From positions 1,016,001 to 1,080,000 of the forward strand of contig NZ_CP098323.1 in the NCBI RefSeq assembly GCF_023657595.1: 64,000 nucleotides of DNA. The letters are read 5' to 3'. The notes beneath the pieces were generated by a model, which was not told the origin of the DNA, ran no database searches, and saw only the letters and a list, made by a program, of their open reading frames with translations. The translations under genes and the position numbers were made by a program. This document shows, in pieces, positions 7,842 through 17,177 of the stretch (positions are counted from its first letter, which is position 1; every line of letters begins with the position of its first letter). The DNA comes from Cytobacillus firmus (GTDB lineage Bacteria; Bacillota; Bacilli; Bacillales; Cytobacillaceae).

Positions 7842-9395
7842 ATGAATATCGACAAATTTCAGGAAAGCATGTATCAGCTGATCGTTGAGACATCCACGAA
7901 TCTTCCGCGTGACGTGCGCCGTGCGATTAAATCAGCGAAAGAAAGAGAAAATGCCGGCACGAGAGCGGCGATGAGCCTAGATACAATTACGAATAATATT
8001 AAAATGGCCGATGATAATGTGTCGCCAATCTGCCAGGATACCGGCTTGCCGACATTCAAAATCAAGACGCCTGTCGGTGCGAACCAGCTGGTTATGAAAG
8101 AAGCGATCAAAAACGCAATTGCCCAGGCAACCAAGGACGGAAAACTTCGCCCGAACTCTGTTGATTCTTTGACAGGAGCCAACAGCGGGGACAATCTTGG
8201 CTTCGGCACTCCTGTTATTAAATTTGATCAATGGGAAAAAGATTATATTGACGCACGCCTGATCTTAAAAGGCGGCGGCTGTGAAAATAAAAATATCCAA
8301 TACAGCCTTCCATGTGAACTTGACGGCCTTGGCCGCGCTGGACGCGACTTGGATGGAATCCGCAAGTGCATTATGCACTCTGTATACCAGGCCCAGGGAC
8401 AAGGCTGCAGCGCCGGTTTCATCGGTGTAGGAATCGGGGGAGACCGCTCTTCAGGATATGACCTGGCGAAAGAGCAGCTGTTCCGTTCTGTAGATGATGT
8501 GAACACTAATGAAGATCTTCGCAAGCTTGAAGATTATGTGATGGAAAATGCCAATGAGCTTGGCATCGGAACAATGGGCTTCGGCGGGGAAACAACGCTC
8601 CTTGGCTGTAAAGTCGGTGTGATGAACCGCATTCCTGCCAGTTTCTTCGTATCTGTGGCTTATAATTGCTGGGCGTTCCGCCGTCTTGGCGTGGCAATCA
8701 GCATGGAAACAGGCGAAATTAATGAATGGATGTACCAGGAAGGCGAGCACATCGACTTTGGTGCAACTGAAGCTGAGCTTGAGACAGCGGCAGCAGCAGA
8801 AACAGCTGAGCAAACCAACATCGTGACCTTGCAGGCTCCGATCACGGAAGAACAGATTCGAGGTCTTAAGGTCGGTGATGTCGTTCAAATCAACGGCATG
8901 ATGTACACTGGGCGCGACGCCATCCACCACCACTTAATGGACCATGATGCACCAGTTGACCTTAATGGACAGGTTATTTATCACTGCGGTCCGGTTATGA
9001 TGAAGGATGAAGACGGCAAGTGGCATGTAAAAGCAGCCGGTCCGACTACAAGTATCCGTGAGGAGCCTTATCAGGGCGATATCATGAAAAAGTTTGGCAT
9101 CCGTGCTGTAATCGGAAAAGGCGGAATGGGGCCGAAAACATTGGCAGCACTTCAGGAGCATGGCGGCGTTTACTTAAATGCAATCGGTGGGGCTGCACAA
9201 TATTATGCAGACTGCATCAAATCGGTTGAAGGTGTGGATCTGATGGAATTCGGTATTCCTGAGGCCATGTGGCACCTTAAGGTTGAAGGCTTTACCGCAG
9301 TGGTGACAATGGATTCCCACGGCAACAGCCTTCATCGTGATGTAGATAAATCTTCACTTGAGAAACTGGCGCAATTTAAAGAGCGTGTATTTTAA
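7842..9395 (+). CDS. fumA: Class I fumarate hydratase
   Basis: The enzyme interconverts fumarate and malate in the citric acid cycle using a [4Fe-4S] cluster. The 517 residues contain the class I alpha part (residues 1-290: CQDTGLPTF, GGGCENKN, QGCSAGFIGVGIGGDR, GFGGETTLLG) fused to the beta part (from about residue 325: GDVVQINGMMYTGRDAIHH, GPTTSIREEPY, KGGMGPKTL, GGAAQYYA). The conserved cysteines in CQDTG, QGCS and LGCK are the likely cluster ligands. It is the oxygen-sensitive fumarase, distinct from the FumC type. Monocistronic, with a possible cre site and a terminator. Confidence 0.93.
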   Translation: MNIDKFQESMYQLIVETSTNLPRDVRRAIKSAKERENAGTRAAMSLDTITNNIKMADDNVSPICQDTGLPTFKIKTPVGANQLVMKEAIKNAIAQATKDGKLRPNSVDSLTGANSGDNLGFGTPVIKFDQWEKDYIDARLILKGGGCENKNIQYSLPCELDGLGRAGRDLDGIRKCIMHSVYQAQGQGCSAGFIGVGIGGDRSSGYDLAKEQLFRSVDDVNTNEDLRKLEDYVMENANELGIGTMGFGGETTLLGCKVGVMNRIPASFFVSVAYNCWAFRRLGVAISMETGEINEWMYQEGEHIDFGATEAELETAAAAETAEQTNIVTLQAPITEEQIRGLKVGDVVQINGMMYTGRDAIHHHLMDHDAPVDLNGQVIYHCGPVMMKDEDGKWHVKAAGPTTSIREEPYQGDIMKKFGIRAVIGKGGMGPKTLAALQEHGGVYLNAIGGAAQYYADCIKSVEGVDLMEFGIPEAMWHLKVEGFTAVVTMDSHGNSLHRDVDKSSLEKLAQFKERVF

Positions 9396-9405
9396 TATTG
9401 GAACG

Positions 9406-9435
9406 AGAGAGACTGCATGCGGTCTCTCTTTTTTT
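9406..9435 (+). terminator. Terminator of fumA
   Basis: Stem AGAGAGAC/GTCTCTCT (9406-9413 with 9422-9429) and a T run. Confidence 0.85.
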
Positions 9436-9460
9436 GTGCATTTTTGCCAGCCGGCCCTGT

Positions 9461-9489
9461 GAATGTTTTTTTTTCATTCACAAACACTA
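9461..9489 (+). promoter_or_regulatory. Candidate SigG (forespore) promoter of pdaA
   Basis: GAATG (9461-9465) fits the SigG -35 consensus gHATR; after 17 bases AACACTA (9483-9489) resembles the -10 CATACTA with two mismatches. B. subtilis pdaA is SigG-dependent. The -35 half also lies in a small hairpin GTGAATG/CATTCAC. Confidence 0.35.
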
Positions 9490-9513
9490 AGAAAAAATAT
9501 TGGAGGAGCTCAG

Positions 9514-10305
9514 ATGAAAAAATTAAGTATCTTCCTGAGTGTATTTATTCTGTTTTTTTCCGGAACAGCTTATGCAAACTATGGCAACTCGCCGGTTCAT
9601 TGGGGATTTAAAAAAGCAAAAAATGAGGTGCCCGCCGAAGCAGGCAAGCCGCTCGATTCATTGCTTGAACGGCATGGCTCTTATTATAAAGGCGATACAA
9701 GCAAAAAGGAGATCTATTTAACATTTGATAATGGATATGAAAACGGCTATACCGGACAGGTCCTGGACGTTTTAAAAAAGGAAAATGTCCCTGCTGCCTT
9801 TTTTGTAACTGGCCATTATTTAAAAAGCGCACCCGATCTCGTCAAGAGGATGGCGGCTGAAGGGCATATCATTGGCAACCACTCCTGGCATCATCCTGAT
9901 ATGACAAGAGTGAGCGATGAGAAATTTATCAAAGAGCTCGAAATGGTCCGTGCTGAAACCGAAAAGCTGACTGGTGTTAAGCATATGGCTTATTTGCGGC
10001 CGCCGCGCGGAATCTTCAGTGAGCGTACATTGGCTCTTGCTAAAAAGGAAGGCTACACGCACGTATTCTGGTCACTCGCTTTTGTAGACTGGCACACTGA
10101 CCGGCAGAAGGGCTGGCAGTATTCTTATGACAATATTATGCGCCAGATCCACCCTGGCTGTATTCTGCTTCTGCACACAGTCTCAAAGGACAATGCCGAT
10201 GCTCTTGAAAAAGCCATTCAGGATCTGAAAAAACGCGGGTACACGTTTAAGAGCCTTGACGACTTGACATGGGAGCAGGCGATTGAGGAGCGGATGCTGT
10301 ACTGA
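9514..10305 (+). CDS. pdaA: Delta-lactam-biosynthetic de-N-acetylase PdaA
   Basis: It removes the N-acetyl group from muramic acid during spore cortex formation, a step needed for muramic delta-lactam and hence germination. The 263-residue form (ATG 9514 after TTGGAGGAGCTCAG) has a signal peptide cut after AYA and a NodB polysaccharide deacetylase domain. It shows the PdaA-specific TFDNGYENG in place of TFDDG, metal-binding GNHSWHHPD, LRPPRG and LLHT motifs. Length equals B. subtilis PdaA. An upstream in-frame TTG at 9463 lacks a ribosome site and would bury the signal peptide. Confidence 0.93.
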   Translation: MKKLSIFLSVFILFFSGTAYANYGNSPVHWGFKKAKNEVPAEAGKPLDSLLERHGSYYKGDTSKKEIYLTFDNGYENGYTGQVLDVLKKENVPAAFFVTGHYLKSAPDLVKRMAAEGHIIGNHSWHHPDMTRVSDEKFIKELEMVRAETEKLTGVKHMAYLRPPRGIFSERTLALAKKEGYTHVFWSLAFVDWHTDRQKGWQYSYDNIMRQIHPGCILLLHTVSKDNADALEKAIQDLKKRGYTFKSLDDLTWEQAIEERMLY

Positions 10306-10313
10306 TTAGGTTT

Positions 10314-10407
10314 GGCCGGTAAAACCTTTAATTCGGCCGGTAAATAATGTACTTTGGCCGGTATCTTCCTTAAAATGGCCGGTAAATCTCCAATATCGGC
10401 CGGTAAA
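10314..10407. repeat. Phased short-repeat array, GGCCGGTAAA every 21 bp
   Basis: Five copies of GGCCGGT start at 10314, 10335, 10356, 10377 and 10398, exactly 21 bp apart; four are followed by AAA. The bases between are AT-rich and unrelated. The array begins 8 bases after the pdaA stop codon. It is not a CRISPR: repeats and spacers are too short and there are no cas genes. Confidence 0.85.
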
Positions 10408-10538
10408 ACAGCTGAATTTCAATATTTCCATGAAATAGACCCGTTCTTCAGGGTCTATTTTTACATAAGCGAACAATGTTAGAAAAATAACAGCAAAAAA
10501 TGCTATAATCGGGGAAAATGATAAAGGACGGATTCTTC

Positions 10539-11399
10539 TTGGAAAAGATACAAGTAGAAGGACCTTATAATTTTGACCTCGTACTGGACAGGCTTTCGAA
10601 CGATCCTCTTAATCAGGTTAATATAGAGGAAAGGTCTGTGAAAGTGCCTCTGATGCTAAGCCATCAGCCGGTTGTGGCAGAAGTAAAGGCAATCGGAACG
10701 ACGGAACAGCCGGAATTTTTAATTTCCGGAACGGATGGCCCCCTTAAAGAAAAGGCAGCTGAGCGCCTATCGGAAATATTTCAATGGCATCTGCCGCTTG
10801 AGACCATTCACAGGCATTTTCAAAACACAGAATTACAGCCGATATTTGAAGCGCATTATGGAACACCTATTGTGCTCGACTTTGATCCATACGGCTGTAT
10901 CTTGAAATGCATTATACATCAGCAGCTGAACCTTGCGTTTGCACACACATTAACAGAGCGGTTTGTGAAAACCTTTGGATTTGAACAAGACGGTGTGTGG
11001 TTCTATCCGCTGCCTGAAAAAGTGGCGGAACTTAAGGTGGAGGACCTGAGGGAACTGCAGTTCAGCGGACGGAAGGCTGAATATGTGATTGGCATTGCAA
11101 AAGAAGCGGCCGCGGGAAATTTAAACTTTGATGAGCTTAGAAACCTTGCAGATGAAGAAATTTATGATAAACTGATCAAATTGCGCGGTGTCGGACCCTG
11201 GACTGTCCAGAATTTCTTAATGTTCGGGCTTGGCCGGCCAAATCTTTTTCCGGCTGCAGACATCGGCATTCAAAATGCCTTGAAAAAACTATATAAATTA
11301 GAAGCGAAACCGACTCTGGAAGAGATGGAGACATTTTCAAAGAGCTGGAATCCTTATTTGAGCTATGCTTCGCTTTATTTGTGGAGAAGCATCGAGTAA
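10539..11399 (+). CDS. yfjP: DNA-3-methyladenine glycosylase, AlkA/YfjP type
   Basis: It removes alkylated bases from DNA in base excision repair. The C-terminal half is an HhH-GPD domain: hairpin LRGVGPWTVQNF, then the catalytic Asp in FPAADIGIQNA. The N-terminal half matches the AlkA beta domain. TTG 10539 follows AAAGGACGG and gives 286 residues aligned with YfjP; the ATG at 10518 is an alternative. The order pdaA - yfjP - rlmCD follows B. subtilis yfjS-yfjP-yfjO. The gap of 19 bases to rlmCD suggests co-transcription. Confidence 0.85.
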   Translation: MEKIQVEGPYNFDLVLDRLSNDPLNQVNIEERSVKVPLMLSHQPVVAEVKAIGTTEQPEFLISGTDGPLKEKAAERLSEIFQWHLPLETIHRHFQNTELQPIFEAHYGTPIVLDFDPYGCILKCIIHQQLNLAFAHTLTERFVKTFGFEQDGVWFYPLPEKVAELKVEDLRELQFSGRKAEYVIGIAKEAAAGNLNFDELRNLADEEIYDKLIKLRGVGPWTVQNFLMFGLGRPNLFPAADIGIQNALKKLYKLEAKPTLEEMETFSKSWNPYLSYASLYLWRSIE

Positions 11400-11418
11400 T
11401 TTGGAGTGATAAAGGATC

Positions 11419-12807
11419 ATGAAACAAGAACAAACAGCTAAATTAAAACTAAAGCAGACGTTCCCGCTGACAATTAAAAGGCTTGGCATCAATGGTGAAG
11501 GTGTCGGATATTTTAAAAGGCAGGTTGTATTTGTACCTGGGGCACTGCCTGGCGAGGAAATCGTAGCAGAAGCCACAAAGGTAAATCCAAAGTTTTCTGA
11601 GGCCAAAATCAAGAAAATCCGCAAAAAATCGGAGTTCCGCGTCCAGCCCCCATGCCCGGTCTATCATGAATGCGGCGGCTGCCAGCTGCAGCATCTCCGC
11701 TATGATCAGCAGCTGAAGGAAAAGCGGGATATCATTATTCAAGCTTTAGAACGGCACACCAAGCTGAATCCTGAGAAGCTGGATATAAAAGAGACCATTG
11801 GAATGGAAGATCCATGGAGCTACAGAAATAAAAGCCAGTTCCAGGTTGGCCAAAAAGACGGGAAGGTGCTGGCCGGTTTATATGGCATGAATTCGCACCG
11901 CCTGATTAATATTGAGCACTGTGCGGTCCAGCATCCGCAGACAACAAAGGCGACAGAAACAGTGAAGGGGATTCTCCAGGACCTGCGAATCCCCATTTAT
12001 AATGAGAGAAACCGCAAAGGCATCGTGAGAACCATCGTTGCCAGGGTGGGGATACAGACAGGCGAACTGCAGATCGTATTAATTACAGCTCAAAAAGAGC
12101 TTCCTAAAAAAGAAATCATTATCGAAAAAATAAAAAGTGAGCTGCCTGAAGTAAAGTCCATCATCCAAAACGTGAACGGTGAAAAAACCTCCATTATTTT
12201 TGGACAGGAAACCACGAATCTGGATGGAAGCGACTTTATCCAGGAAACACTTGGAGACCTTCAATTTGAACTATCGGCACGGACTTTCTTCCAGCTGAAC
12301 CCTGAACAGACCGTCAAACTTTATAATGAAGTCAAAAGAGCAGCGGCTTTAACCGGCAAGGAAAAAGTAGCTGACGCATACTGCGGTGTCGGAACGATCG
12401 GACTATGGGTAGCTGAGCAGGCAGCCGAAATCCGCGGCATGGATATCATCAGGGAATCCATTGAAGACGCCAAGAAAAATGCGGCCCGCCATGGAATTAA
12501 GCATGCCCAATACGTGGTCGGCAAAGCAGAAGAATGGCTTCCGAAATGGACAAAAGAAGGCTGGAAGCCGGACGTCATCATCGTCGATCCGCCAAGAACA
12601 GGACTGGATCAGCAGCTGTTAAAGACTATTTTGAAAGTCCAGCCAAAGAAAGTGGTTTATGTATCGTGTAATCCATCAACATTGGCGAAAGATATTTCGG
12701 TCTTGAGCTCCAAATATAAAGTAAATGGCATCCAGCCTGTGGATATGTTTCCGCAGACGGCGCATGTTGAGTGTGTGGCACAGCTCATTTTAAAAGAAGG
12801 CAACTAA
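11419..12807 (+). CDS. rlmCD: 23S rRNA (uracil-5-)-methyltransferase RlmCD
   Basis: It methylates C5 of uridines in 23S rRNA (both U747 and U1939 positions in B. subtilis). Domains: TRAM RNA-binding domain (residues 1-75), iron-sulfur ligands [10 protein letters not shown] (about 79-88), a central RNA-binding part, then a Rossmann SAM-binding domain with [10 protein letters not shown]. The catalytic cysteine lies in SCNPST and the base-interacting motif is VDPPRTGL. The 462-residue length is normal. The start follows GGAGTGATAAAGGATC. It ends at a clear terminator. Confidence 0.92.
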   Translation: MKQEQTAKLKLKQTFPLTIKRLGINGEGVGYFKRQVVFVPGALPGEEIVAEATKVNPKFSEAKIKKIRKKSEFRVQPPCPVYHECGGCQLQHLRYDQQLKEKRDIIIQALERHTKLNPEKLDIKETIGMEDPWSYRNKSQFQVGQKDGKVLAGLYGMNSHRLINIEHCAVQHPQTTKATETVKGILQDLRIPIYNERNRKGIVRTIVARVGIQTGELQIVLITAQKELPKKEIIIEKIKSELPEVKSIIQNVNGEKTSIIFGQETTNLDGSDFIQETLGDLQFELSARTFFQLNPEQTVKLYNEVKRAAALTGKEKVADAYCGVGTIGLWVAEQAAEIRGMDIIRESIEDAKKNAARHGIKHAQYVVGKAEEWLPKWTKEGWKPDVIIVDPPRTGLDQQLLKTILKVQPKKVVYVSCNPSTLAKDISVLSSKYKVNGIQPVDMFPQTAHVECVAQLILKEGN

Positions 12808-12832
12808 CCCTTAAGGGAAGTTGCCTTTTTGT
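12797..12832 (+). terminator. Terminator of rlmCD
   Basis: Stem AAGGCAACT/AGTTGCCTT (12797-12805 with 12819-12827) then TTTTTG. Confidence 0.85.
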
Positions 12833-12897
12833 TTGTGGAATGGAAATCCGATTAATTCATTCCCGTTTTAAATGTCTGAGGATATTAAGGCACGAAC

Positions 12898-12924
12898 AAA
12901 AATCGGCCCTTTTTTAAGAGCCGA
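12898..12924 (-). terminator. Terminator of the ABC exporter gene
   Basis: On the minus strand TCGGC/GCCGA (12903-12907 with 12920-12924) is followed by TTTTTG, directly after the exporter stop codon. Confidence 0.65.
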
Positions 12925-12937
12925 GTTAACAAGCAAA

Positions 12938-14680
12938 TTACAGTATTGATTCAAACTGTTTGGAGTAGAGGCTTGAATAGGCTCCATGTTTTGCAAGCAG
13001 CGCATCGTGTGTTCCTTCTTCGACAATACCCTCCTCAGTCAAAACGATAATCCGCTGTGCGTTCCGAATTGTTGAAAGGCGGTGGGCTATGACGAGGGTT
13101 GTTCGCCCTTTTGCGAGTAATTCTAGTGAGTCCTTAATGATGCTTTCGCTTTCGTTATCAAGTGCACTCGTTGCTTCATCCAAAATGAGGATTGGCGGAT
13201 TCTTAAGGAATACGCGGGCAATGCTTAGTCGCTGTTTTTGTCCGCCCGAAAGCCTGACCCCCCGCTGACCAATTCCAGATTGGTAACCGTCTGGCAGCTT
13301 CATGATAAAGTCATGTGCATTGGCGCACTGGGCCGCAGCGATAATTTCCTCATCACTTGCATTGGGATTCCCATACCGGATATTATCCATTACCGTTCCA
13401 GCAAACAGGTAAACATCCTGCTGAACGATACCGATGTTTTTTCTTAATGAATAAAGATCGATATCACGGATATCAATTCCGTCCAGCATTATCTTGCCGT
13501 CAGTTACATCATAAAAGCGGGGGATAAGAGAGCAGAAAGTCGTTTTGCCTGCACCCGATGGGCCAACCAAGGCAACATATTCTCCCTGTTTTATTTTAAG
13601 CGACATATTTTCCAAAACATGATCCAAATTATCTTCATACCGGAATTGAACATGCCTGAATTCAATTTCACCAAGGACTTTCTTGAGACTCACGGCATTC
13701 GGTTTGCTTTCAATTGCGGGCTTTAGATTCATAATTTCCATAAAGCGCTGAAAGCCGGTAATTCCTTCCTGGAGTTGCGTGCTCATATGAACCATTTTTT
13801 GAATCGGTTCCAGCATAAAATTTATATACAGCAAAAAAGTAATTAAATCTGCTAAATCAAGTGTGTTTTTTACAATACTGGCACTGCCGAAAATAATAAC
13901 TGCAATTGTAATCAGCTGGATAAATGTTTGTACCCCATTGTAAAAAATCGCTTCTGCTTTATAGAAGGCTATCCTGCTTTCAAGGAAGAGGTTATTTTCA
14001 CGAGCGAATTTTTTAATTTCCACTTTTTCATTGGTGAACGATTTTACAACGCGGATGCCAGCCAGACTATCCTCTACCTGAGCGTTTACGTCGGCAATCC
14101 TTTCTTTGTTCTTTCTTAATGCCCTGTTTTCAATCTTATTGAGCTGAAAAATAAATAAACCCAGGAACGGCAAAAAGCAAAATACAATAATCGTCAGGGG
14201 GGCATTGATGAAAAATAAGATGACAAACGCACCGACTAAACGAACCAGGTATTTTAGATAATCTTCTGGTGCATGATGGTATAGTTCGGAGAGCATCAAT
14301 AGGTCGTTCGTAATCCTCGACATGAGCTTGCCGATTTTTTCTTTATCGTAAAAACTGAAAGAAAGTTTTTGCATGTGCTCAAACAGTTCGCCGCGCAGGG
14401 CGCTTTCCATGCGAGCGCCTAATTCATGTCCTTTAAAGTCAACAAAGTAATTCGCAAGATTTTGGATTGCGGTTAGAACAAGCATCAGCCCGCCAATCCA
14501 AAACACTTTATTTAATGCGATTGACAGGTCCCCTTCAAGGACGTCCTTTGTAATATACCTTACGAGAAGTGGAAACAACAAAGACAAGGCGGAGACGATA
14601 AAGGCACATGCCAATACGGACAATAATAATTTCCGATAAGGCTTATAATAAGAGAAAAATTTTTTGACTGGAAAATCCAT
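12938..14680 (-). CDS. ABC exporter, fused permease and ATPase
   Basis: The 580-residue half-transporter has six membrane segments in residues 15-310 and a nucleotide-binding domain with Walker A GPSGAGKTT, signature LSGGQ, Walker B ILILDEATSALD and H-loop IAHRLST. It would work as a homodimer or with an unlinked partner in the inner membrane, as for multidrug or lipid exporters of the BmrA/YknU class. The start follows AAAGGGGTAACTC. The gene is preceded by an 18-codon leader and alternative RNA hairpins, which suggests induction by a ribosome-active compound. Substrate unknown. Confidence 0.88.
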   Translation of the reverse strand: MDFPVKKFFSYYKPYRKLLLSVLACAFIVSALSLLFPLLVRYITKDVLEGDLSIALNKVFWIGGLMLVLTAIQNLANYFVDFKGHELGARMESALRGELFEHMQKLSFSFYDKEKIGKLMSRITNDLLMLSELYHHAPEDYLKYLVRLVGAFVILFFINAPLTIIVFCFLPFLGLFIFQLNKIENRALRKNKERIADVNAQVEDSLAGIRVVKSFTNEKVEIKKFARENNLFLESRIAFYKAEAIFYNGVQTFIQLITIAVIIFGSASIVKNTLDLADLITFLLYINFMLEPIQKMVHMSTQLQEGITGFQRFMEIMNLKPAIESKPNAVSLKKVLGEIEFRHVQFRYEDNLDHVLENMSLKIKQGEYVALVGPSGAGKTTFCSLIPRFYDVTDGKIMLDGIDIRDIDLYSLRKNIGIVQQDVYLFAGTVMDNIRYGNPNASDEEIIAAAQCANAHDFIMKLPDGYQSGIGQRGVRLSGGQKQRLSIARVFLKNPPILILDEATSALDNESESIIKDSLELLAKGRTTLVIAHRLSTIRNAQRIIVLTEEGIVEEGTHDALLAKHGAYSSLYSKQFESIL

Positions 14681-14692
14681 GAGTTACCCCTT

Positions 14693-14765
14693 TATGTGTT
14701 ATTTAAATAAACACATATAAGGGAGTACACCGTTACAATTAAAGAAGTGTTTCTCCCTTATATGT
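14693..14765 (-). promoter_or_regulatory. Alternative hairpins (attenuator) before the ABC exporter
   Basis: On the minus strand a perfect 13-bp stem ACATATAAGGGAG/CTCCCTTATATGT (14753-14765 with 14713-14725) starts inside the leader peptide codons. Its 3' arm overlaps a second stem TATGTGTT/AACACATA (14710-14717 with 14693-14700) that ends at the exporter ribosome site AAAGGGG. The CTCCCTTATATGTG arm could also pair with CACATAAAGGGG, covering that site. These folds exclude each other. Confidence 0.7.
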
Positions 14766-14795
14766 TTGTACGGTTTTGTTCATGATGTTTCTCAT
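14739..14795 (-). CDS. 18-residue leader peptide of the ABC exporter
   Basis: The small gene encodes MRNIMNKTVQTYKGETLL and has an excellent ribosome site, TAAGGAGGAATTTCA, right before ATG. It lies 58 bases upstream of the exporter start and its last third forms the first arm of the downstream hairpin. This is the architecture of regulatory leader peptides such as BmrB (bmrCD) and the erm leaders, where stalled translation changes RNA folding. Function is inferred from layout only. The next 450 bases (14796-15253) hold no other gene that I can support. Confidence 0.65.
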   Translation of the reverse strand: MRNIMNKTVQTYKGETLL

Positions 14796-15253
14796 TGAAA
14801 TTCCTCCTTAATCATTGATAAGAAAATTATAATCTAATTGTATTAAATGTGTACAGAATATTCGTAAAATTAATGCACCTAAACCTTTTTTAGAAAAAAC
14901 ATTTTATAGGCTTCTTTCAGACCCTATCCTGAAACAAGCCCGAATAAGGAGTGATATGCTATTAACCGCTCTTTCTTTGTTGGAATAATAAAGTGCTATG
15001 CTCGAACGATGAACTGTCCCCCTGACCCGCCTAATGAGTTCAGATTGACCCCTTTGAAGCATTCCCGGTTGAGCAAACCAATACCATAGAGTACTACAAA
15101 GAATACTAACAAAATGATATATACAGTCTCTCTTTTTCAGTCAGCTGAAGGGTTTCATTCCTGATGTATTAATCAGCCATATTAAAAATTTTTTAATTCA
15201 CCCTGTCCTTTTTGCTGTTTTCTTTATATATAAGGGGTGAGGGAGCTGAATCA

Positions 15254-15328
15254 ATGGATAGTCTCAATGATGATCATGATGTGATTCGGCGAACCATTTC
15301 TGAAGATATTTTGGAGGGATTCAAATGA
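15254..15328 (+). CDS. 24-residue ORF coupled to the phage-type replication gene
   Basis: A short acidic peptide starting MDSLNDDHDVIRRTISED, preceded by GGGTGAGGGAG. Its TGA stop overlaps the next gene's ATG (ATGA). The tight overlap suggests translational coupling. I do not recognise the peptide. Confidence 0.4.
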   Translation: MDSLNDDHDVIRRTISEDILEGFK

Positions 15329-16002
15329 GCAAGTTTTTGGTGGGGGAGCGGCCTATTATATTGATTCCATCGCTCGCGGTGAAGCTGGGAATGAAGGAGG
15401 CGATCGTGCTTCAGCATGTCCATTATTGGCTTTCAGTCAGCAGGAATGAGAAGGATGGCCGAAAATGGGTTTACAACACGTATGGAGAATGGAAGAAACA
15501 GTTGCCTTTCTGGTCGCTGAGTACCATTAAACGGACAATTGCCATTCTCGAGGAAAAGGGTTATCTCCTGTCGGATAACTTCAATGCGCATAATTGGGAT
15601 CAGACGAAATGGTATTCGATTGACTATGAAAAGCTGAGGGAGATTGAAGGAGAGTTAAAGGGGCCCATTCAAATAAAGGGCGGTGAATATTCCCATCAGG
15701 ATGACGAGGAAACGGAAATTCCGTACGCTGCCATCATCCAATATCTTAATGAGAAAACGGATTCGGGCTACCGGGAGAGCTCCAGGAAATCGAGGAGTCT
15801 GATCAGGGCTTGGTGGGAACAAGGCTTCACGCTGGGGGATTTTCAAAAGGTTATTGATTTGAAGGCAGCGGAATGGAAGAGAGACCCGCAATATTCCCGC
15901 TACCTGAGACCTGAAACACTGTTTGGCTCAAAATTTGAAGCGTATTTAAATCAAAAGCCGCAGGCACAACAACTGCGGGAGGAAGATTTTAACCTTGACT
16001 GA
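15325..16002 (+). CDS. Phage-type replication protein with conserved phage C-terminal domain
   Basis: The 225-residue protein has an N-terminal winged-helix-like region (HVHYWLSVS ... WSLSTIKRTIAILEEKGYL) as in phage replication organisers and DnaD-like proteins. Its C-terminal domain from about residue 137 (YAAIIQYLNEKTDSGYR ... YLRPETLFGSKFEAYLN) is the conserved phage C-terminus (TIGR02220-like). No other phage gene is nearby, so this is a solitary phage-derived gene, either a relic or domesticated. The reading frame is intact. The start follows TTGGAGGGATTCAA. Confidence 0.75.
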   Translation: MSKFLVGERPIILIPSLAVKLGMKEAIVLQHVHYWLSVSRNEKDGRKWVYNTYGEWKKQLPFWSLSTIKRTIAILEEKGYLLSDNFNAHNWDQTKWYSIDYEKLREIEGELKGPIQIKGGEYSHQDDEETEIPYAAIIQYLNEKTDSGYRESSRKSRSLIRAWWEQGFTLGDFQKVIDLKAAEWKRDPQYSRYLRPETLFGSKFEAYLNQKPQAQQLREEDFNLD

Positions 16003-16192
16003 CAAAACGGACTTGCTAAAGAGCCGCTGATTAAAAACTAAGGAAAAAATATCTAATGTGAAACCTCTGCAGGCCGTTTGATAAAAAGTGACCAACCATG
16101 GTATAAGTGTATAAGTAGCAGAAATAAGCTGCTTTTAATTTTGGGATATGGGTTAGCATGATATCCCTTAATGAGAGGATTGGAATGTAAAA

Positions 16193-17170
16193 ATGAAAGA
16201 AAATTTCTGGCGTGAGTTACCGCGGCCATTTTTTATACTGGCACCCATGGAAGAGGTGACAGATGTTGTTTTCCGCCATGTGGTGAGTGAAGCAGCAAGA
16301 CCTGATGTGTTTTTTACTGAGTTTACAAACTCAGATAGTTATTGTCACCCTGAGGGGGTCAATAGTGTACGAGGGCGTTTGACTTTTACTGAGGATGAAC
16401 AGCCAATTGTCGCACATATCTGGGGAGATAAGCCTGAATACTTCCGTCAAATGAGTATTGGGATGGCGGAAATGGGCTTTAAGGGATTGGATATCAATAT
16501 GGGCTGTCCGGTCCCCAATGTGACCCAGAATGGGAAGGGAAGCGGGCTGATCCGCCGTCCCGAACTGGCAGCAGAACTAATACAGGCAGCCAAAGCAGGA
16601 GGTTTGCCGGTAAGTGTAAAGACAAGGCTTGGCTTCACAGAGGTAGACGAATGGAAGACCTGGCTGAAGCATATTTTGGAGCAGGACATTGCGAATCTTT
16701 CCATCCACCTGCGAACACGGGACGAAATGAGCAAAGTGCCGGCGCATTGGGAGCTGATTCCGGAGATTAAGGAACTTCGTGACCAGGTTGCACCGGATAC
16801 ACTTTTGACGATCAATGGAGATATTCCTGATCGTCAAAAGGGCTTGGAGCTTGCCGAGAAATACGGGATTGATGGAGTCATGATTGGGCGCGGCATATTC
16901 CATAATCCATTTGCCTTTGAAAAGGAGAAGAAGGAACATACAAGTGAGGAATTGCTGGCCCTCTTAAGATTGCATATGGATCTCCATGATCAATATTCAC
17001 ATTTAGAGCTGCGGCCGTTCACGGCTCTTCACCGCTTCTTCAAGATCTATGTCAAAGGATTCCCAGGGGCAAGTGCACTAAGAAATCATTTGATGAACAC
17101 AAGGTCAACAAATGAAGTGCGTGAATTGCTTGATGCCTTTGCGTCACAGAACCTTGAAAATAATAATTGA
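16193..17170 (+). CDS. dus: tRNA-dihydrouridine synthase
   Basis: It reduces uridine to dihydrouridine in tRNA with FMN and NADPH. The 325-residue TIM barrel has LAPMEEVTD at the start, the catalytic Cys in [11 protein letters not shown], the VKTRLGF phosphate-loop lysine and [13 protein letters not shown] near the FMN site. It is the YfjN-type paralogue by position, downstream of pdaA-yfjP-rlmCD as in B. subtilis, though separated by the exporter and the phage-type gene. The ATG has a weak GAGAGG upstream. A terminator follows. Confidence 0.9.
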   Translation: MKENFWRELPRPFFILAPMEEVTDVVFRHVVSEAARPDVFFTEFTNSDSYCHPEGVNSVRGRLTFTEDEQPIVAHIWGDKPEYFRQMSIGMAEMGFKGLDINMGCPVPNVTQNGKGSGLIRRPELAAELIQAAKAGGLPVSVKTRLGFTEVDEWKTWLKHILEQDIANLSIHLRTRDEMSKVPAHWELIPEIKELRDQVAPDTLLTINGDIPDRQKGLELAEKYGIDGVMIGRGIFHNPFAFEKEKKEHTSEELLALLRLHMDLHDQYSHLELRPFTALHRFFKIYVKGFPGASALRNHLMNTRSTNEVRELLDAFASQNLENNN

Positions 17171-17177
17171 ATTCTTA

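Noticed and set aside
8451..8933. Open 160-codon frame on the minus strand
   Set aside because: Antisense to the fumarase gene, with no family resemblance and no start signal.
10314..10407. CRISPR array
   Set aside because: Repeats of 7-10 bp with 11-14 bp gaps are far too short, and no cas gene is in the window.
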